Shown: positions 16,567 through 24,833 of the stretch, piece by piece | How the letters are laid out: every line of letters starts with the position of its first letter | Numbering within the stretch: the first letter of the stretch is position 1 | Source: Terriglobales bacterium | GTDB lineage: Bacteria; Acidobacteriota; Terriglobia; Terriglobales; Acidobacteriaceae | DNA: 39,884 bases | Assembly (NCBI GenBank): GCA_025934025.1 | Contig: JAICYU010000006.1 | Coordinates: 1-39,884, forward strand | Reading direction: 5' to 3' | Notes under the pieces: model-generated | Database searches by the model: none | The model's input: only the letters and a program-made list of their open reading frames with translations | Told to the model about the DNA's origin: nothing | Made by a program: the position numbers and the translations under genes

Positions 16567-17400
16567 ATGCTGCCGCCTCTGGTGCGCCGCAATCCGCTTT
16601 GGCAACGCTTTGCCGCGCTCATGTTTCCGTTGAGCGGCCATCGCTATCCCAGCCCGTGGTACACGCCGTACAAATTTCGCGAACTCGCGCGCATTCTGGC
16701 AAAGCCGTTCGATCCCAATAATCTGCCTGCCGGTCACGGCCGCTGGCTCGATGAGCGGATCGTTGAGTACCCATGGCTCTTTTCCCGATTGCCGCAGGAG
16801 CCCGGCAGACTGCTGGATGCCGGTTCGGTGCTCAACTTCGCGCCTCTGCTGCGGCATCCAGTGATCAAGGAGAAAGAACTGACAATCATGACTCTGGCGC
16901 CGGAAGCAGACTGCTTCAGCGAACGCGGCATTTCTTATGTTTTCGGTGATCTGCGCGACATGCCATTCCGCGACGATTCCTTTGACCACATCGCCTGCAT
17001 CTCCACGCTTGAGCACATTGGCCTCGATAACACGCTGCTTTACACGCAGGATGCCGCGAAGAAAGAGAATTCCCCTGATTCGCATCTGCTCGCCTTAGCG
17101 GAAATGCGGCGGGTGGTCCGTCCCGGAGGTTCGCTGTTTCTCACTGTGCCGTTCGGCCGGCGCGATGTCCGCAGTTGGATCCAGATTTTCGATGCTTTCG
17201 CGGTGGAACGAATACTGGAGAGATTTTCAGCACGACCTGTATGCGAGCTCTACTTTCGCTATCACGCAGAAAAAGGCTGGCAGCTTTCCTCACGCGAAGC
17301 TGCCGGCGACGCCCGCTACTTCGATTTCCGCACCGACACGCCTTGGCCCGGACATCCCATAGCTGCCGAAGCAGTCGCTTGCCTGCAACTGCAAAAATGA
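16567..17400 (+). CDS. Class I SAM-dependent methyltransferase, atypical
   Basis: About 277 residues. A methyltransferase core is visible: LLDAGSVLNFAPLL in the motif I region, then FGDLRDMPFRDDSFDHIACI, with motif IV as STLEHIG, then VVRPGGSLFLTVPFG. Motif I is degenerate (DAGSVLN rather than DxGxGxG), which is known in the UbiE/Methyltransf_11-like set. The N-terminal ~80 residues (SPWYTPYKFRELARIL; RWLDERIVEYPWLFSRL) have a pattern seen in nucleoside-sugar/polysaccharide-linked methyltransferases. I picked the ATG at 16567; an in-frame ATG at 16477 would add 30 residues from intergenic-looking sequence. Divergent from the preceding methyltransferase and probably surface-polysaccharide-related. 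Confidence 0.75.
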   Translation: MLPPLVRRNPLWQRFAALMFPLSGHRYPSPWYTPYKFRELARILAKPFDPNNLPAGHGRWLDERIVEYPWLFSRLPQEPGRLLDAGSVLNFAPLLRHPVIKEKELTIMTLAPEADCFSERGISYVFGDLRDMPFRDDSFDHIACISTLEHIGLDNTLLYTQDAAKKENSPDSHLLALAEMRRVVRPGGSLFLTVPFGRRDVRSWIQIFDAFAVERILERFSARPVCELYFRYHAEKGWQLSSREAAGDARYFDFRTDTPWPGHPIAAEAVACLQLQK

Positions 17401-17418
17401 ATCAGAAATGATTCGCGA

Positions 17419-18000
17419 TTATTTCTTGAAGCGCAGCTTGCGCGTGGCGGATTTGCCGCCGTGTTTTGCTTCCACAATCACGGCACGATCGCGCAAAACC
17501 TGTTCGGATGGTTCAAGGAAGACTCCGGCCGTCCCAGAACTGTCGGTAGCGCCACGGGTAAGCGCCGCCTCTGCTGCGGCAACGCAGGGAAAGACAGTGA
17601 CTTCCGCGCCGGAGACCGGTTGGCCCGAGTCCAACACCTGGAAGTGCAGCGTGATGGACGAGCCGTCGCTCGATTCGGCCACCGCCACCCACTTGATGGA
17701 CAGGCCGACGCCGTTGATGTCCTGGATTTCGCTGTCGCTGGTCAGGACGGACTTGAGCGTCTCCTGCTGAATGGCCTCGAGCACGGCCTTGTGCTGCGCT
17801 TTCAGCAAGTCCTGCATCGCAGCGTCAGAAAAGTCCGGCTGGCGCAGCCGGTGCGCGTAGGAGACGGTCTTTTTGCCGATGCACTGGCCTTTCACGAAGA
17901 CCTGAGTTTCAAAAAGAAGATCGTTCTGGCGCGCCTCGGTCTGCACGTGATAGACCTGCTCCCCCTGTTTCACGTCAGTATTGAAGCCGAAGATGGTCAT
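17419..18000 (-). CDS. Conserved hypothetical protein with Ig-like C-terminal part
   Basis: About 193 residues from the ATG at 18000 (MTIFGFNTDVKQGEQVYHVQ). I do not recognise a named family, but the N-terminal FGFNTDVK...YHVQTEAR...TQVFVKGQCIGKK pattern recalls a hypothetical protein common in Acidobacteriota. The centre is helical (MQDLLKAQHKAVLEAIQQET). The C-terminal ~90 residues have alternating strands with LDSGQPVSGAEVTVFPC and TDSSGTAGVF, typical of a carboxypeptidase-regulatory/Ig-like beta sandwich, and a basic end (SATRKLRFKK). No signal peptide is evident. It is convergent with the upstream methyltransferase gene and just downstream of the restriction-modification pair on the same strand. 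The function is unknown. Confidence 0.7.
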   Translation of the reverse strand: MTIFGFNTDVKQGEQVYHVQTEARQNDLLFETQVFVKGQCIGKKTVSYAHRLRQPDFSDAAMQDLLKAQHKAVLEAIQQETLKSVLTSDSEIQDINGVGLSIKWVAVAESSDGSSITLHFQVLDSGQPVSGAEVTVFPCVAAAEAALTRGATDSSGTAGVFLEPSEQVLRDRAVIVEAKHGGKSATRKLRFKK

Positions 18001-18045
18001 AATCGCTACGCGTCCAGCTACACCAGAAAGGCTCAATTTCGTCTG

Positions 18046-19596
18046 CTATAGCAGCCGGAATTGCTGACATTGTTGCTCACTTCCTTCTACATACCTCAAA
18101 ATAGCGTCTTCTTCAGCCACCGGTTCCGCACCAAACCGTTGCAAGTGGGAGTTCACTCTGTTCAAAAGCTCGCCTTTGTCGACGTATCTCCATACGGCTT
18201 CGACATCCAATCTTTGGAGAACCTTCTTTGTAAAAGGCCGTTTAGAATCGGAGAACACAATGGAATTAAGAAACTCTGCACTGACAGGATGATTGAGTAA
18301 CTCCGTTAGCACGCAAGCTTGCTGCAAGGACTCGCAGGCCAGGAAATAACACGTGTCATCCAGCAACAGGGGCTTATCGTCGTATGGCCTGAGCGCTCTA
18401 AAGAGACCCGATTTGTAAAGGCCAGACACCGCCACTTTGAACGGGCTGAAAGAGTATCCTCCAATTCCAAACATTGCAAAATCAGGCCGTCCCGAGTAAA
18501 TGCTGGACTTCCTGTTTCGAAATTCTTCAACGTGTTCATTTAAATATCGCCAAAGGAGCGGCGCCTTCTGACGCAGCTCGCTCGGGTCCTCAGTAAGTGC
18601 CTTCTGAGTGACAATCACACGATAACGAGGCGAAGGCTCGCCCTCAGCCTGAAGATCCGAACTCTTGATCAGTGGAAACGTATATTCCTCTTCAAGCTCA
18701 ACAATTTCTCCCCTCTTGTTGATTAGAACTCCGCTTGCTTCCCTAAGTTCCATGACTGTCGCTAAATCATGCTTGATCCCTTGCCTCCACTCGAGAGCGC
18801 ATTCCCCATCCAAGAATTTCAGTTGATGATAAATTTCAGTGTTCGCGACAAGTGAGCCGTTGCTAATACTCAAAAGGCTCTCTGGCTCGGCCGCCGAAAG
18901 ATCGGAATAAACGGGAGCTGTGTAGTCCGATTTTTCCAGGCCGACTTCCATGCTGAATAAACACGCGTCCGTCGCCGCATCGAACCATTTTTTCGCGTTA
19001 ATTCTGTACACCGCTGCTCCGGAGACGGGGAGTTGTTCCTCTTGAGCAAATTTCAGGACATTTCTGGCAACTGAAGTTTTGCACAGCATCGCGATCGTAG
19101 GCTTCGCCCAAGCGAGCTCTTTTATGATCTTGATCCAGATGTACTCGGCAATATCAAAATTGGATTCCCCGGTGATTGCAGCCAGACCTCGCAAACCCTT
19201 AATGTTTGATTTTGATGGAAGATTCGCACTGCCGAGAACCCCGAGTTCCGAATTTGTTACCCAAGGGGGATTCCCGACAACGAGTAAGGGGCCACGCTGC
19301 GACCACTGCAATTGCGCGAGATTAAGCTGAAAAAGGTCTTTCTGCTGAATACGAATATTGATTCTCGTATTGAGCGACTCAGAGATCAGCCGTGCACGTT
19401 CCACATATCGCGATTGAATCTCAATACCTTGAATATCCTGCGGCGGAGTCGGCAGGGAACAAAGACCATGAATAAAACTTCCTGCCCCACACGTCGGCTC
19501 TAGGGCTCGCGACCAAGCGCGGCCTCCTCGATGCAATGCGACTAAGACAGCTTGCACCAATTCGCGAGGCGTCTGAAAATCGCCGAATTCACGCAA
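18046..19596 (-). CDS. Type II N6-adenine DNA methyltransferase (gamma-like, NPPW)
   Basis: A 516-residue DNA methyltransferase. The N-terminal GDFQTP (residues 5-10) is a cofactor-pocket motif of N6-adenine MTases. Motif I is EPTCGAGSF (33-41) and motif IV is NPPW (109-112), both intact. The C-terminal ~300 residues would be the target recognition region (FGIGGYSFSPFKVAVSG). Translation starts at a TTG (19596), the only in-frame choice after an upstream stop. The start overlaps the end of the endonuclease gene by eight bases, so expression is coupled. Base composition is visibly lower in GC than the flanking genes. It should protect the host from the adjacent endonuclease; recognition site unknown. 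Confidence 0.88.
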   Translation of the reverse strand: MREFGDFQTPRELVQAVLVALHRGGRAWSRALEPTCGAGSFIHGLCSLPTPPQDIQGIEIQSRYVERARLISESLNTRINIRIQQKDLFQLNLAQLQWSQRGPLLVVGNPPWVTNSELGVLGSANLPSKSNIKGLRGLAAITGESNFDIAEYIWIKIIKELAWAKPTIAMLCKTSVARNVLKFAQEEQLPVSGAAVYRINAKKWFDAATDACLFSMEVGLEKSDYTAPVYSDLSAAEPESLLSISNGSLVANTEIYHQLKFLDGECALEWRQGIKHDLATVMELREASGVLINKRGEIVELEEEYTFPLIKSSDLQAEGEPSPRYRVIVTQKALTEDPSELRQKAPLLWRYLNEHVEEFRNRKSSIYSGRPDFAMFGIGGYSFSPFKVAVSGLYKSGLFRALRPYDDKPLLLDDTCYFLACESLQQACVLTELLNHPVSAEFLNSIVFSDSKRPFTKKVLQRLDVEAVWRYVDKGELLNRVNSHLQRFGAEPVAEEDAILRYVEGSEQQCQQFRLL

Positions 19597-20257
19597 GGAG
19601 GTTCTCTACTCCAACTTGTTTGCCTGCGAGTGTAATTACTCGAGTGTATTGCAATCGCCACTGAAGCGCATTTGAGATGGTCAGGAACCCTATTTGAGGC
19701 GGCTTTTTTAGAATCGCATCGGCCAGCCGGTCTCGAATGATTTCGTCGCCTGGAATCATCCGTTCTTCCAGGAACGCGACAATATCATCCTTGTTTCCAT
19801 CTCGCGCCAGTATGTCCGTTATCCCTTTAGTGGCCTGCCAATCTGCCGTTTGTTCCTCATTTACAAAAACCACGTGCTTGAATTCCAAGTAGGCTGTTTT
19901 GGCTTGGGGATCGTCGTTTTTCTCATATACAAAAACCAAGACGTGATAACCGAGTCCGTAAATCTTCTGCTGCTCCGATTTAAAGGGACACGAGGACTGC
20001 GGCTGTTTAATCGAAGTGGCCTTCATATCGACGCCGAGCTCGGGAAAATCTATGCCGCTTGCGGCATTGCCTGATTCGTAATCATAACGGTCCTGCAAAT
20101 ATTTATTGAACTTGATCTCGACGTAGGTCCCAACTTTCTTTCCGTCTGTGACTCCCAACAGCTCTGGATGGGATTTACCGAACGCAGGGATGAAGCTCTT
20201 CGCCTCTCTCTTTAGCAACTCAACTGTGAGTCTCGGCTTTTTCTGCAATGGATTCAT
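19589..20257 (-). CDS. Type II restriction endonuclease (PD-(D/E)xK candidate)
   Basis: A 222-residue protein in front of, and overlapping, the DNA methyltransferase gene. A PD-(D/E)xK-like core is seen around residues 47-79: Glu47 in TYVEIKF, then GIDFPELGVDMKATS with Asp70, Asp77 and Lys79. Such proteins cut DNA at a short site with Mg2+. I do not recognise the specific family or the site. The order endonuclease then methyltransferase on one transcript, without a separate controller (C protein), implies another way to delay cutting, perhaps the weak TTG start downstream. GC is lower than in the neighbours. Strength comes mainly from context plus the active-site pattern. Confidence 0.75.
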   Translation of the reverse strand: MNPLQKKPRLTVELLKREAKSFIPAFGKSHPELLGVTDGKKVGTYVEIKFNKYLQDRYDYESGNAASGIDFPELGVDMKATSIKQPQSSCPFKSEQQKIYGLGYHVLVFVYEKNDDPQAKTAYLEFKHVVFVNEEQTADWQATKGITDILARDGNKDDIVAFLEERMIPGDEIIRDRLADAILKKPPQIGFLTISNALQWRLQYTRVITLAGKQVGVENLLA

Positions 20258-20329
20258 TTCAGAACAAGTTGGATCGTAATCTGGAGTTAAATTGCCTACG
20301 CGAATGCAAATGCTTGCAAAATCAAGGCC

Positions 20330-20358
20330 TTGACACCCCTGCGAAGGGAAATTACATT
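20330..20358 (+). promoter_or_regulatory. Promoter of the nuo operon
   Basis: A perfect -35 TTGACA (20330-20335) is separated by 17 bases from TACATT (20353-20358), a good sigma-70-type -10. It lies about 47 bp before the nuoA ATG and 73 bp from the divergent restriction endonuclease start. Confidence 0.7.
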
Positions 20359-20404
20359 CGAATGTTTGGCCTTCGGTGTTGGCGCATTATATACAGGCTC
20401 TTTC

Positions 20405-20797
20405 ATGCCGGACAACAACTACTTCATCCGTTATATCCCGTTGCTGATTCAGATTGTAGTGGCCATCGGACTTGCCGCGGTCATGGTTACCCTCTCTCAC
20501 CTGCTGGGGAAGCGCAAATGGTCCCGGGCCAAGAATGCGCCTTATGAATGCGGAATCATGCCCACCGGCGACGCGCAATCGCGCTTCAGCGTGAAGTTTT
20601 ACATGGTCGGCATGCTCTTCATTCTGTTTGATGTGGAAGTCGTCTTCCTCTTTCCCTGGGCGGTAATCGCGCACGAGCTCAAGATGTTCGGCTTCTGGGA
20701 GATGCTGGTTTATATCGGCCTGGTGCTGGTTGGCTTCTTCTATATCTGGAAAAAGGGCGTGATTGACTGGAACAAGCCGGAGAGGAGCGAAGGCTGA
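20405..20797 (+). CDS. nuoA: NADH-quinone oxidoreductase subunit A
   Basis: A 130-residue membrane subunit of complex I with three helices. Typical blocks are PYECGIMPTGDAQSRFSVKFYMV and FDVEVVFLFPWA, including the acidic residues of the E-channel loop. The start at 20405 (MPDNNYFIRYIPLLIQ) is preferred to upstream in-frame starts, which would fall in the promoter region. Its stop overlaps the nuoC ATG by one base, leaving no room for nuoB. Confidence 0.95.
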   Translation: MPDNNYFIRYIPLLIQIVVAIGLAAVMVTLSHLLGKRKWSRAKNAPYECGIMPTGDAQSRFSVKFYMVGMLFILFDVEVVFLFPWAVIAHELKMFGFWEMLVYIGLVLVGFFYIWKKGVIDWNKPERSEG

Positions 20798-21288
20798 TGC
20801 CGTTTGCGGCTCCCATTTCTGGAGTGGACCAGCTCAAAGACCGTCCCATGGTGGCAGCGCTCCTTGGCTGGAACGCGAGTGCGGTCCAGGATGCACGCTT
20901 TGATCGCGATGAGCTCACGATCTATGTAACGCGGGAGAGTATTCGGGGCGCCATTGAGTTCCTGAAATCGCAGGGCATCACCGATTTCCTTTCTGACGTG
21001 ACCTGTGCCGACTACTATCCGCGTGAGCCACGCTTTGAAATGGCCTATCACCTGCTTTCCATCAAGAACAAACAGCGCGTACGGCTGAAGGTCAGGCTCA
21101 GTGGCGAAGATCCGGTGATTGAGTCTGTCACGCCGGTGTGGCCTGCGGCTAATTTCTTTGAGCGCGAACTCTTCGACCTGTTCGGCGTGCGCTTCCTCGG
21201 GCATCCCTACTTGCGCCGCATCATGATGCCGGAAGACTGGCAGGGCCATCCTTTGCGCAAGGACTATCCTGTAGAGGGCTATCGCTGA
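20797..21288 (+). CDS. nuoC: NADH-quinone oxidoreductase subunit C
   Basis: A 163-residue 30-kDa-type peripheral-arm subunit that sits beside NuoD near the quinone site. The family signature is visible as ERELFDLFGVRFLGHPYLRR and the C-terminal PLRKDYPVEGYR. It is a stand-alone NuoC, not the NuoCD fusion of E. coli. One-base overlaps on both sides (with nuoA and nuoD) show tight coupling. Confidence 0.95.
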   Translation: MPFAAPISGVDQLKDRPMVAALLGWNASAVQDARFDRDELTIYVTRESIRGAIEFLKSQGITDFLSDVTCADYYPREPRFEMAYHLLSIKNKQRVRLKVRLSGEDPVIESVTPVWPAANFFERELFDLFGVRFLGHPYLRRIMMPEDWQGHPLRKDYPVEGYR

Positions 21289-22493
21289 TGGGCCACTTGA
21301 GCTCCCCTCCAGTTCTCGATCCCACCGCTGACAGAACGATGATCCTCAACATGGGGCCGCAGCATCCGTCCACCCACGGAGTGCTCCGGCTCCTGCTGGA
21401 AATTGATGGTGAGGCAGTGGTCCGCATGGTGCCCGACATCGGCTTCCTGCACACCGGCATTGAGAAAACCTGCGAAGCCAAGTTTTACCAGCAGGTGGTT
21501 CCGCTCACCGACCGCATTGATTACCTCTGCCCCATGGTCAACAACCTGTGCTACGTGATGGCCGTGGAGAAGCTGCTGGGCCTGGAAATTCCTCCGCGCG
21601 CGCAGTGGATGCGGGTGCTGCTGGCCGAACTGCAACGTATCAGCTCGCACCTGGTCTGGCTGGGCACGCACGCCATGGACATTGGCGCCATGTCGGTCTT
21701 CCTGTACTGTTTCCGCGAACGCGAAGAGCTGCTGCGCATTTACGAGATGGTCAGCGGCCAGCGCATGATGACCTCGTACTTCCGTATTGGCGGGCTTGCC
21801 ATGGAGCCGCCGCTCGGCTTCTTTGAAGCGGTAAAGAAATTTCTCAAGATTTTTCCTGAGCGCGTTGACGAATACGAGAATCTGCTCACGGGAAACTTCA
21901 TTTTCATAGATCGCCTGAAAGGCGTGGCCATCGTCAGCGCGGAAGATGCGCTGGCTCTCGGGCTCAGTGGGCCTTCTCTGCGCGCCAGCGGCGTGGATTT
22001 CGATATCCGGCGCGACATGCCTTACTGCGGCTACGAGAAATTCAGCTTCAAAGTCCCTGTGGCCAAAGATGGCGATGTCTGGGCGCGATACATCTGTCGC
22101 GTTCAGGAACTCCGCGAATCCAACAAGATCGCGCAGCAGGCGCTCGACGGCATGCCTTCAGGTTCCATCAAGGCCGAAGCGCCCAAAGTTGTTCTGCCCG
22201 ACCGCGAGAAGATGAAGACGCAGATGGAAGCCTTGATCTATCACTTTAAGATCGTGACGGAGGGTTTCACCGTCCCGGCCGGCGAAGTCTATCAGGCCAT
22301 CGAGTCGCCGCGCGGAGAGATGGGCTATTACGTGGTGAGCGATGGAACGGCCAAGCCGATGCGCGTCCACATGCGCTCGCCGTCATACGCGAATTTGCAG
22401 GCGCTGCCCAAAATGTGCGAAGGCCGCCTGATCGCGGATGTGGTCGCCGCAATTGGAAGCATTGATATTGTGCTGGGAGAAATTGATAGATAG
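21288..22493 (+). CDS. nuoD: NADH-quinone oxidoreductase subunit D
   Basis: A 401-residue 49-kDa-type subunit that lines the quinone pocket. MGPQHPSTHGVLRLLL holds the conserved His-x-STHG loop, and FLHTGIEK, GTHAMDIGA and QPLPKMCEG-like ALPKMCEG follow the family. The C-terminus ends correctly at GSIDIVLGEIDR (D-R conserved). After its stop comes a tandem repeat and the inserted four-helix-bundle gene instead of nuoE. Confidence 0.97.
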   Translation: MGHLSSPPVLDPTADRTMILNMGPQHPSTHGVLRLLLEIDGEAVVRMVPDIGFLHTGIEKTCEAKFYQQVVPLTDRIDYLCPMVNNLCYVMAVEKLLGLEIPPRAQWMRVLLAELQRISSHLVWLGTHAMDIGAMSVFLYCFREREELLRIYEMVSGQRMMTSYFRIGGLAMEPPLGFFEAVKKFLKIFPERVDEYENLLTGNFIFIDRLKGVAIVSAEDALALGLSGPSLRASGVDFDIRRDMPYCGYEKFSFKVPVAKDGDVWARYICRVQELRESNKIAQQALDGMPSGSIKAEAPKVVLPDREKMKTQMEALIYHFKIVTEGFTVPAGEVYQAIESPRGEMGYYVVSDGTAKPMRVHMRSPSYANLQALPKMCEGRLIADVVAAIGSIDIVLGEIDR

Positions 22494-22500
22494 AGATTGG

Positions 22501-22530
22501 TAATCGGGTAATTGATAATCGGGTAATTGA
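22501..22530 (+). repeat. Tandem 15-bp repeat at the left border of the four-helix-bundle gene
   Basis: taatcgggtaattga occurs twice in a row, 22501-22515 and 22516-22530, immediately after nuoD. Its inner 13 bases recur inverted after the next gene (22909-22921). Confidence 0.8.
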
Positions 22531-22549
22531 AGGAGAGCGGTAAGCACGT

Positions 22550-22909
22550 TTGAGCAGCCAATCTGAGCAGCTTCGTGAGCGTACCAAGTCTTTCGCTTTG
22601 CGCATTGTGAAGCTATTCCGGTCGCTGCCACGCAGTACCGAGGCGCAGGTCATAGGAAAGCAACTTTTGCGTTCGGGTACTTCCGTTGCCGCAAACTATC
22701 GTGCTGCTTGCCGAGCGCGCTCCAAACCCGAGTTCATTTCTAAGATTGGGATCGTGATTGAAGAAGAAGTTGATGAATCTGTCCTGTGGATTGAAATGCT
22801 CAGTGACGCTGAAATACTCACGAGAAAACGCCTCGAGCATCTGCTGGATGAAGCGCGGCAACTAACTGCAATCTTTACAGCATCGCGAGAGATCGCAAAG
22901 AAGAAATAA
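22550..22909 (+). CDS. Four-helix bundle protein (23S rRNA intervening sequence / TIGR02436 type)
   Basis: A 119-residue mainly helical protein with the family pattern: SFALRIVKLFRSLP, then IGKQLLRSGTSVAANYRAACRARS, then EFISKIGIVIEEEVDESVLWIEML and helical C-terminal LLDEARQLTAIFTASREI. Members form a pentameric four-helix bundle and occur in intervening sequences of some 23S rRNAs and scattered elsewhere; the biochemical role is unsettled, with nucleic-acid binding suggested by the basic surface. Here it interrupts the nuo operon between nuoD and nuoE, bounded by repeats, and its GC looks lower than its neighbours. Start chosen at 22550 (TTG); upstream sequence is repeat-derived. Confidence 0.85.
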   Translation: MSSQSEQLRERTKSFALRIVKLFRSLPRSTEAQVIGKQLLRSGTSVAANYRAACRARSKPEFISKIGIVIEEEVDESVLWIEMLSDAEILTRKRLEHLLDEARQLTAIFTASREIAKKK

Positions 22910-22928
22910 ATTACCCGATTACCCGATT
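22909..22928 (-). repeat. Inverted copy of the 13-bp repeat at the right border
   Basis: aattacccgatta (22909-22921) is the exact reverse complement of taatcgggtaatt in the left border, followed by a second partial acccgatt (22921-22928). A short direct repeat attttggca (twice, 22926-22943) then leads to the nuoE ATG. Confidence 0.75.
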
Positions 22929-22947
22929 TTGGCAATTTTGGCAATCT

Positions 22948-23430
22948 ATGGCGATTTCTGAAAAGCTCGACGCTTTCTTCTCCGAAAAGATGAAGGAGTA
23001 CCCCACGTCCCGCTCGTTCCTGGTTCCAATGCTCCTCTATAGCCAGGATGAAATCGGGTACGTGAGCGATGAGGTAATTGCCCATCTCGCGAAGAAGACC
23101 GGCCTGACGGAACTGGAAGTCCGCAACGTGATCAGCTATTACTCCATGCTGCGCACGAAGCCAGCGGGGCGCTACAACGTACAGGTATGTACCAACATCT
23201 CCTGCCAGTTGCGCGGCGCGGACGAGCTTTTCGCCCATTGCAAGAAGAAGCTGGGCATCGGACACAAACAGACCACGCCGGACGGCATGTTTTCTCTCGA
23301 AGAAGTCGAGTGCATTGGCGCGTGCAGTTGGGCCCCGGCCGTTCAGGTCAATTACGACTTTCACGAAAACTTAACGCCGCAAAAAATGGATGCGGTACTT
23401 GAAAACTGCAGGAAAAAAGCAAAACAGTAG
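22948..23430 (+). CDS. nuoE: NADH-quinone oxidoreductase subunit E
   Basis: A 160-residue 24-kDa-type subunit with a thioredoxin-like [2Fe-2S] (N1a) domain. The four cysteines are seen as CTNISC, then ECIGAC, with C-x4-C and C-x3-C spacing. The N-terminal helical part (YPTSRSFLVPMLLYSQDEIGYVS) matches the family. It works with NuoF in NADH oxidation. Its start follows the right border repeat of the four-helix-bundle insert, so its leader differs from the tight coupling elsewhere in the operon. Confidence 0.95.
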   Translation: MAISEKLDAFFSEKMKEYPTSRSFLVPMLLYSQDEIGYVSDEVIAHLAKKTGLTELEVRNVISYYSMLRTKPAGRYNVQVCTNISCQLRGADELFAHCKKKLGIGHKQTTPDGMFSLEEVECIGACSWAPAVQVNYDFHENLTPQKMDAVLENCRKKAKQ

Positions 23431-23479
23431 TTAACCGGAGCGATTGCCGATCCGGCCGAGTGTTAAAGGCTAAAAGCTA

Positions 23480-24805
23480 ATGGCTGATTTGGTCTCACAT
23501 CCTGATGAAGTTCGAATTGTGTCGAAGCGCTTCGGAAAAGGGGCTGCGGAAATCGAGCAGTACCTGAAGCTCGACGGCTACAAAGCCGTTCAGAAAGCGC
23601 TTCGGATGCAGCCGGACGAGATCATCAATGAGGTAAAAACCTCCAATCTGCGCGGGCGAGGCGGCGCGGGATTTCCCACTGGGATGAAGTGGGCCTTTGT
23701 TCCCAAAGAATCCGCCAAGCCGAAGTACATCTTGGTCAACGGCGACGAGTCGGAGCCCGGCACCTGCAAAGATCGCCTGATCCTGGAGCACGATCCTCAT
23801 GCAGTAATCGAAGGCGTGATGATTGCCGGACTGGCCGTTGGCGCGAAGGTCGGCTACATCTACATTCGCGGCGAGTATCGCTATCTGGTGGACATCATGC
23901 GCAAGGCGCTCGATGATGCCTACGCCAAGGGCTTTCTTGGCAAGAACATCTTTGGTTCGGGTCGGCAGTTTGATGCCTACTGGCACACCGGCGCCGGCGC
24001 TTACGAAGTGGGCGAAGAATCTGCACTCATGGAATCGCTCGAAGGCAAGCGCGGCATTCCGCGCATCCGTCCTCCATTTCCGGCAGTCGTCGGGCTCTGG
24101 GGCGGTCCAACCGTCATCAACAATGTCGAATCGCTGGCTTCAGTGCCGCACATTCTGTTGATGGGTGGACAGAAGTTTGCCGATCTCGGTCCGCCCAGGA
24201 ACGGCGGCACGCGCCTCTTCTGCCTGAGCGGTCATGTGAACAAGCCAGGAGTCTATGAACTCCCGATGGGCTATCCCATGAAGAAGCTGATTTACGACGT
24301 GGGCGGCGGCATCCCCAACGGTCGCAAGCTGAAGGCCGTCGTACCGGGCGGCTCTTCCACGTTTCTTCTGAATGCGGAAGAAGCGGAGAACATTAATCTT
24401 GATTTCGATTCGTTTTCAAAACGCGGCGAGTTCCTCGGATCCGGCGGCGTTGTCGTGGTTGATGACCAGACCTGCATGGTGAAGTTTGCTCTGCGGATCA
24501 TGAAGTTTTATCAGCACGAGAGCTGCGGCTGGTGTATCCCTTGCCGCGAAGGCACGGACTGGCTCAAGAAGACGCTCACGCGCTTCCATAACGGCGGCGG
24601 GCTCAAGAAGGACATTGATAACATCAAGTACCTGGCGCAGAACATGCTCGGCCGGACCTTCTGCCCGCTGGGCGACGCAGCCGCCATTCCAACCATGTCC
24701 ATTGTGGACAAATGGCGCGATGAGTTCGAAGCGCATCTGGAAGGCAAGCCGTGCCCGTTTGAACCGGAAGCAGTAATTACCGAATTACCCGTGCTGTCTC
24801 ATTGA
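23480..24805 (+). CDS. nuoF: NADH-quinone oxidoreductase subunit F
   Basis: A 441-residue 51-kDa-type subunit that binds NADH and FMN. The NADH site is GRGGAGFPTGMKWAF and the FMN region is GDESEPGTCKDR. The N3 [4Fe-4S] cluster motif is ESCGWCIPCREGT, with the fourth Cys in RTFCPLGDAAA. The last residues (EAVITELPVLSH) are encoded by sequence like the repeat at the four-helix-bundle gene (gtaattaccgaattacccg, about 24774-24792). It follows nuoE after 49 bp. Confidence 0.97.
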   Translation: MADLVSHPDEVRIVSKRFGKGAAEIEQYLKLDGYKAVQKALRMQPDEIINEVKTSNLRGRGGAGFPTGMKWAFVPKESAKPKYILVNGDESEPGTCKDRLILEHDPHAVIEGVMIAGLAVGAKVGYIYIRGEYRYLVDIMRKALDDAYAKGFLGKNIFGSGRQFDAYWHTGAGAYEVGEESALMESLEGKRGIPRIRPPFPAVVGLWGGPTVINNVESLASVPHILLMGGQKFADLGPPRNGGTRLFCLSGHVNKPGVYELPMGYPMKKLIYDVGGGIPNGRKLKAVVPGGSSTFLLNAEEAENINLDFDSFSKRGEFLGSGGVVVVDDQTCMVKFALRIMKFYQHESCGWCIPCREGTDWLKKTLTRFHNGGGLKKDIDNIKYLAQNMLGRTFCPLGDAAAIPTMSIVDKWRDEFEAHLEGKPCPFEPEAVITELPVLSH

Positions 24806-24833
24806 AAGAAGCACACGACAGATTGTTGAGTAC

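Noticed and set aside
19857-19938. Direct repeat-like segments ctcatNtacaaaaacca in the restriction endonuclease gene
   Set aside because: Two beta strands with similar residues (VFVNE and VFVYE) explain the similarity; it is within coding sequence and imperfect.
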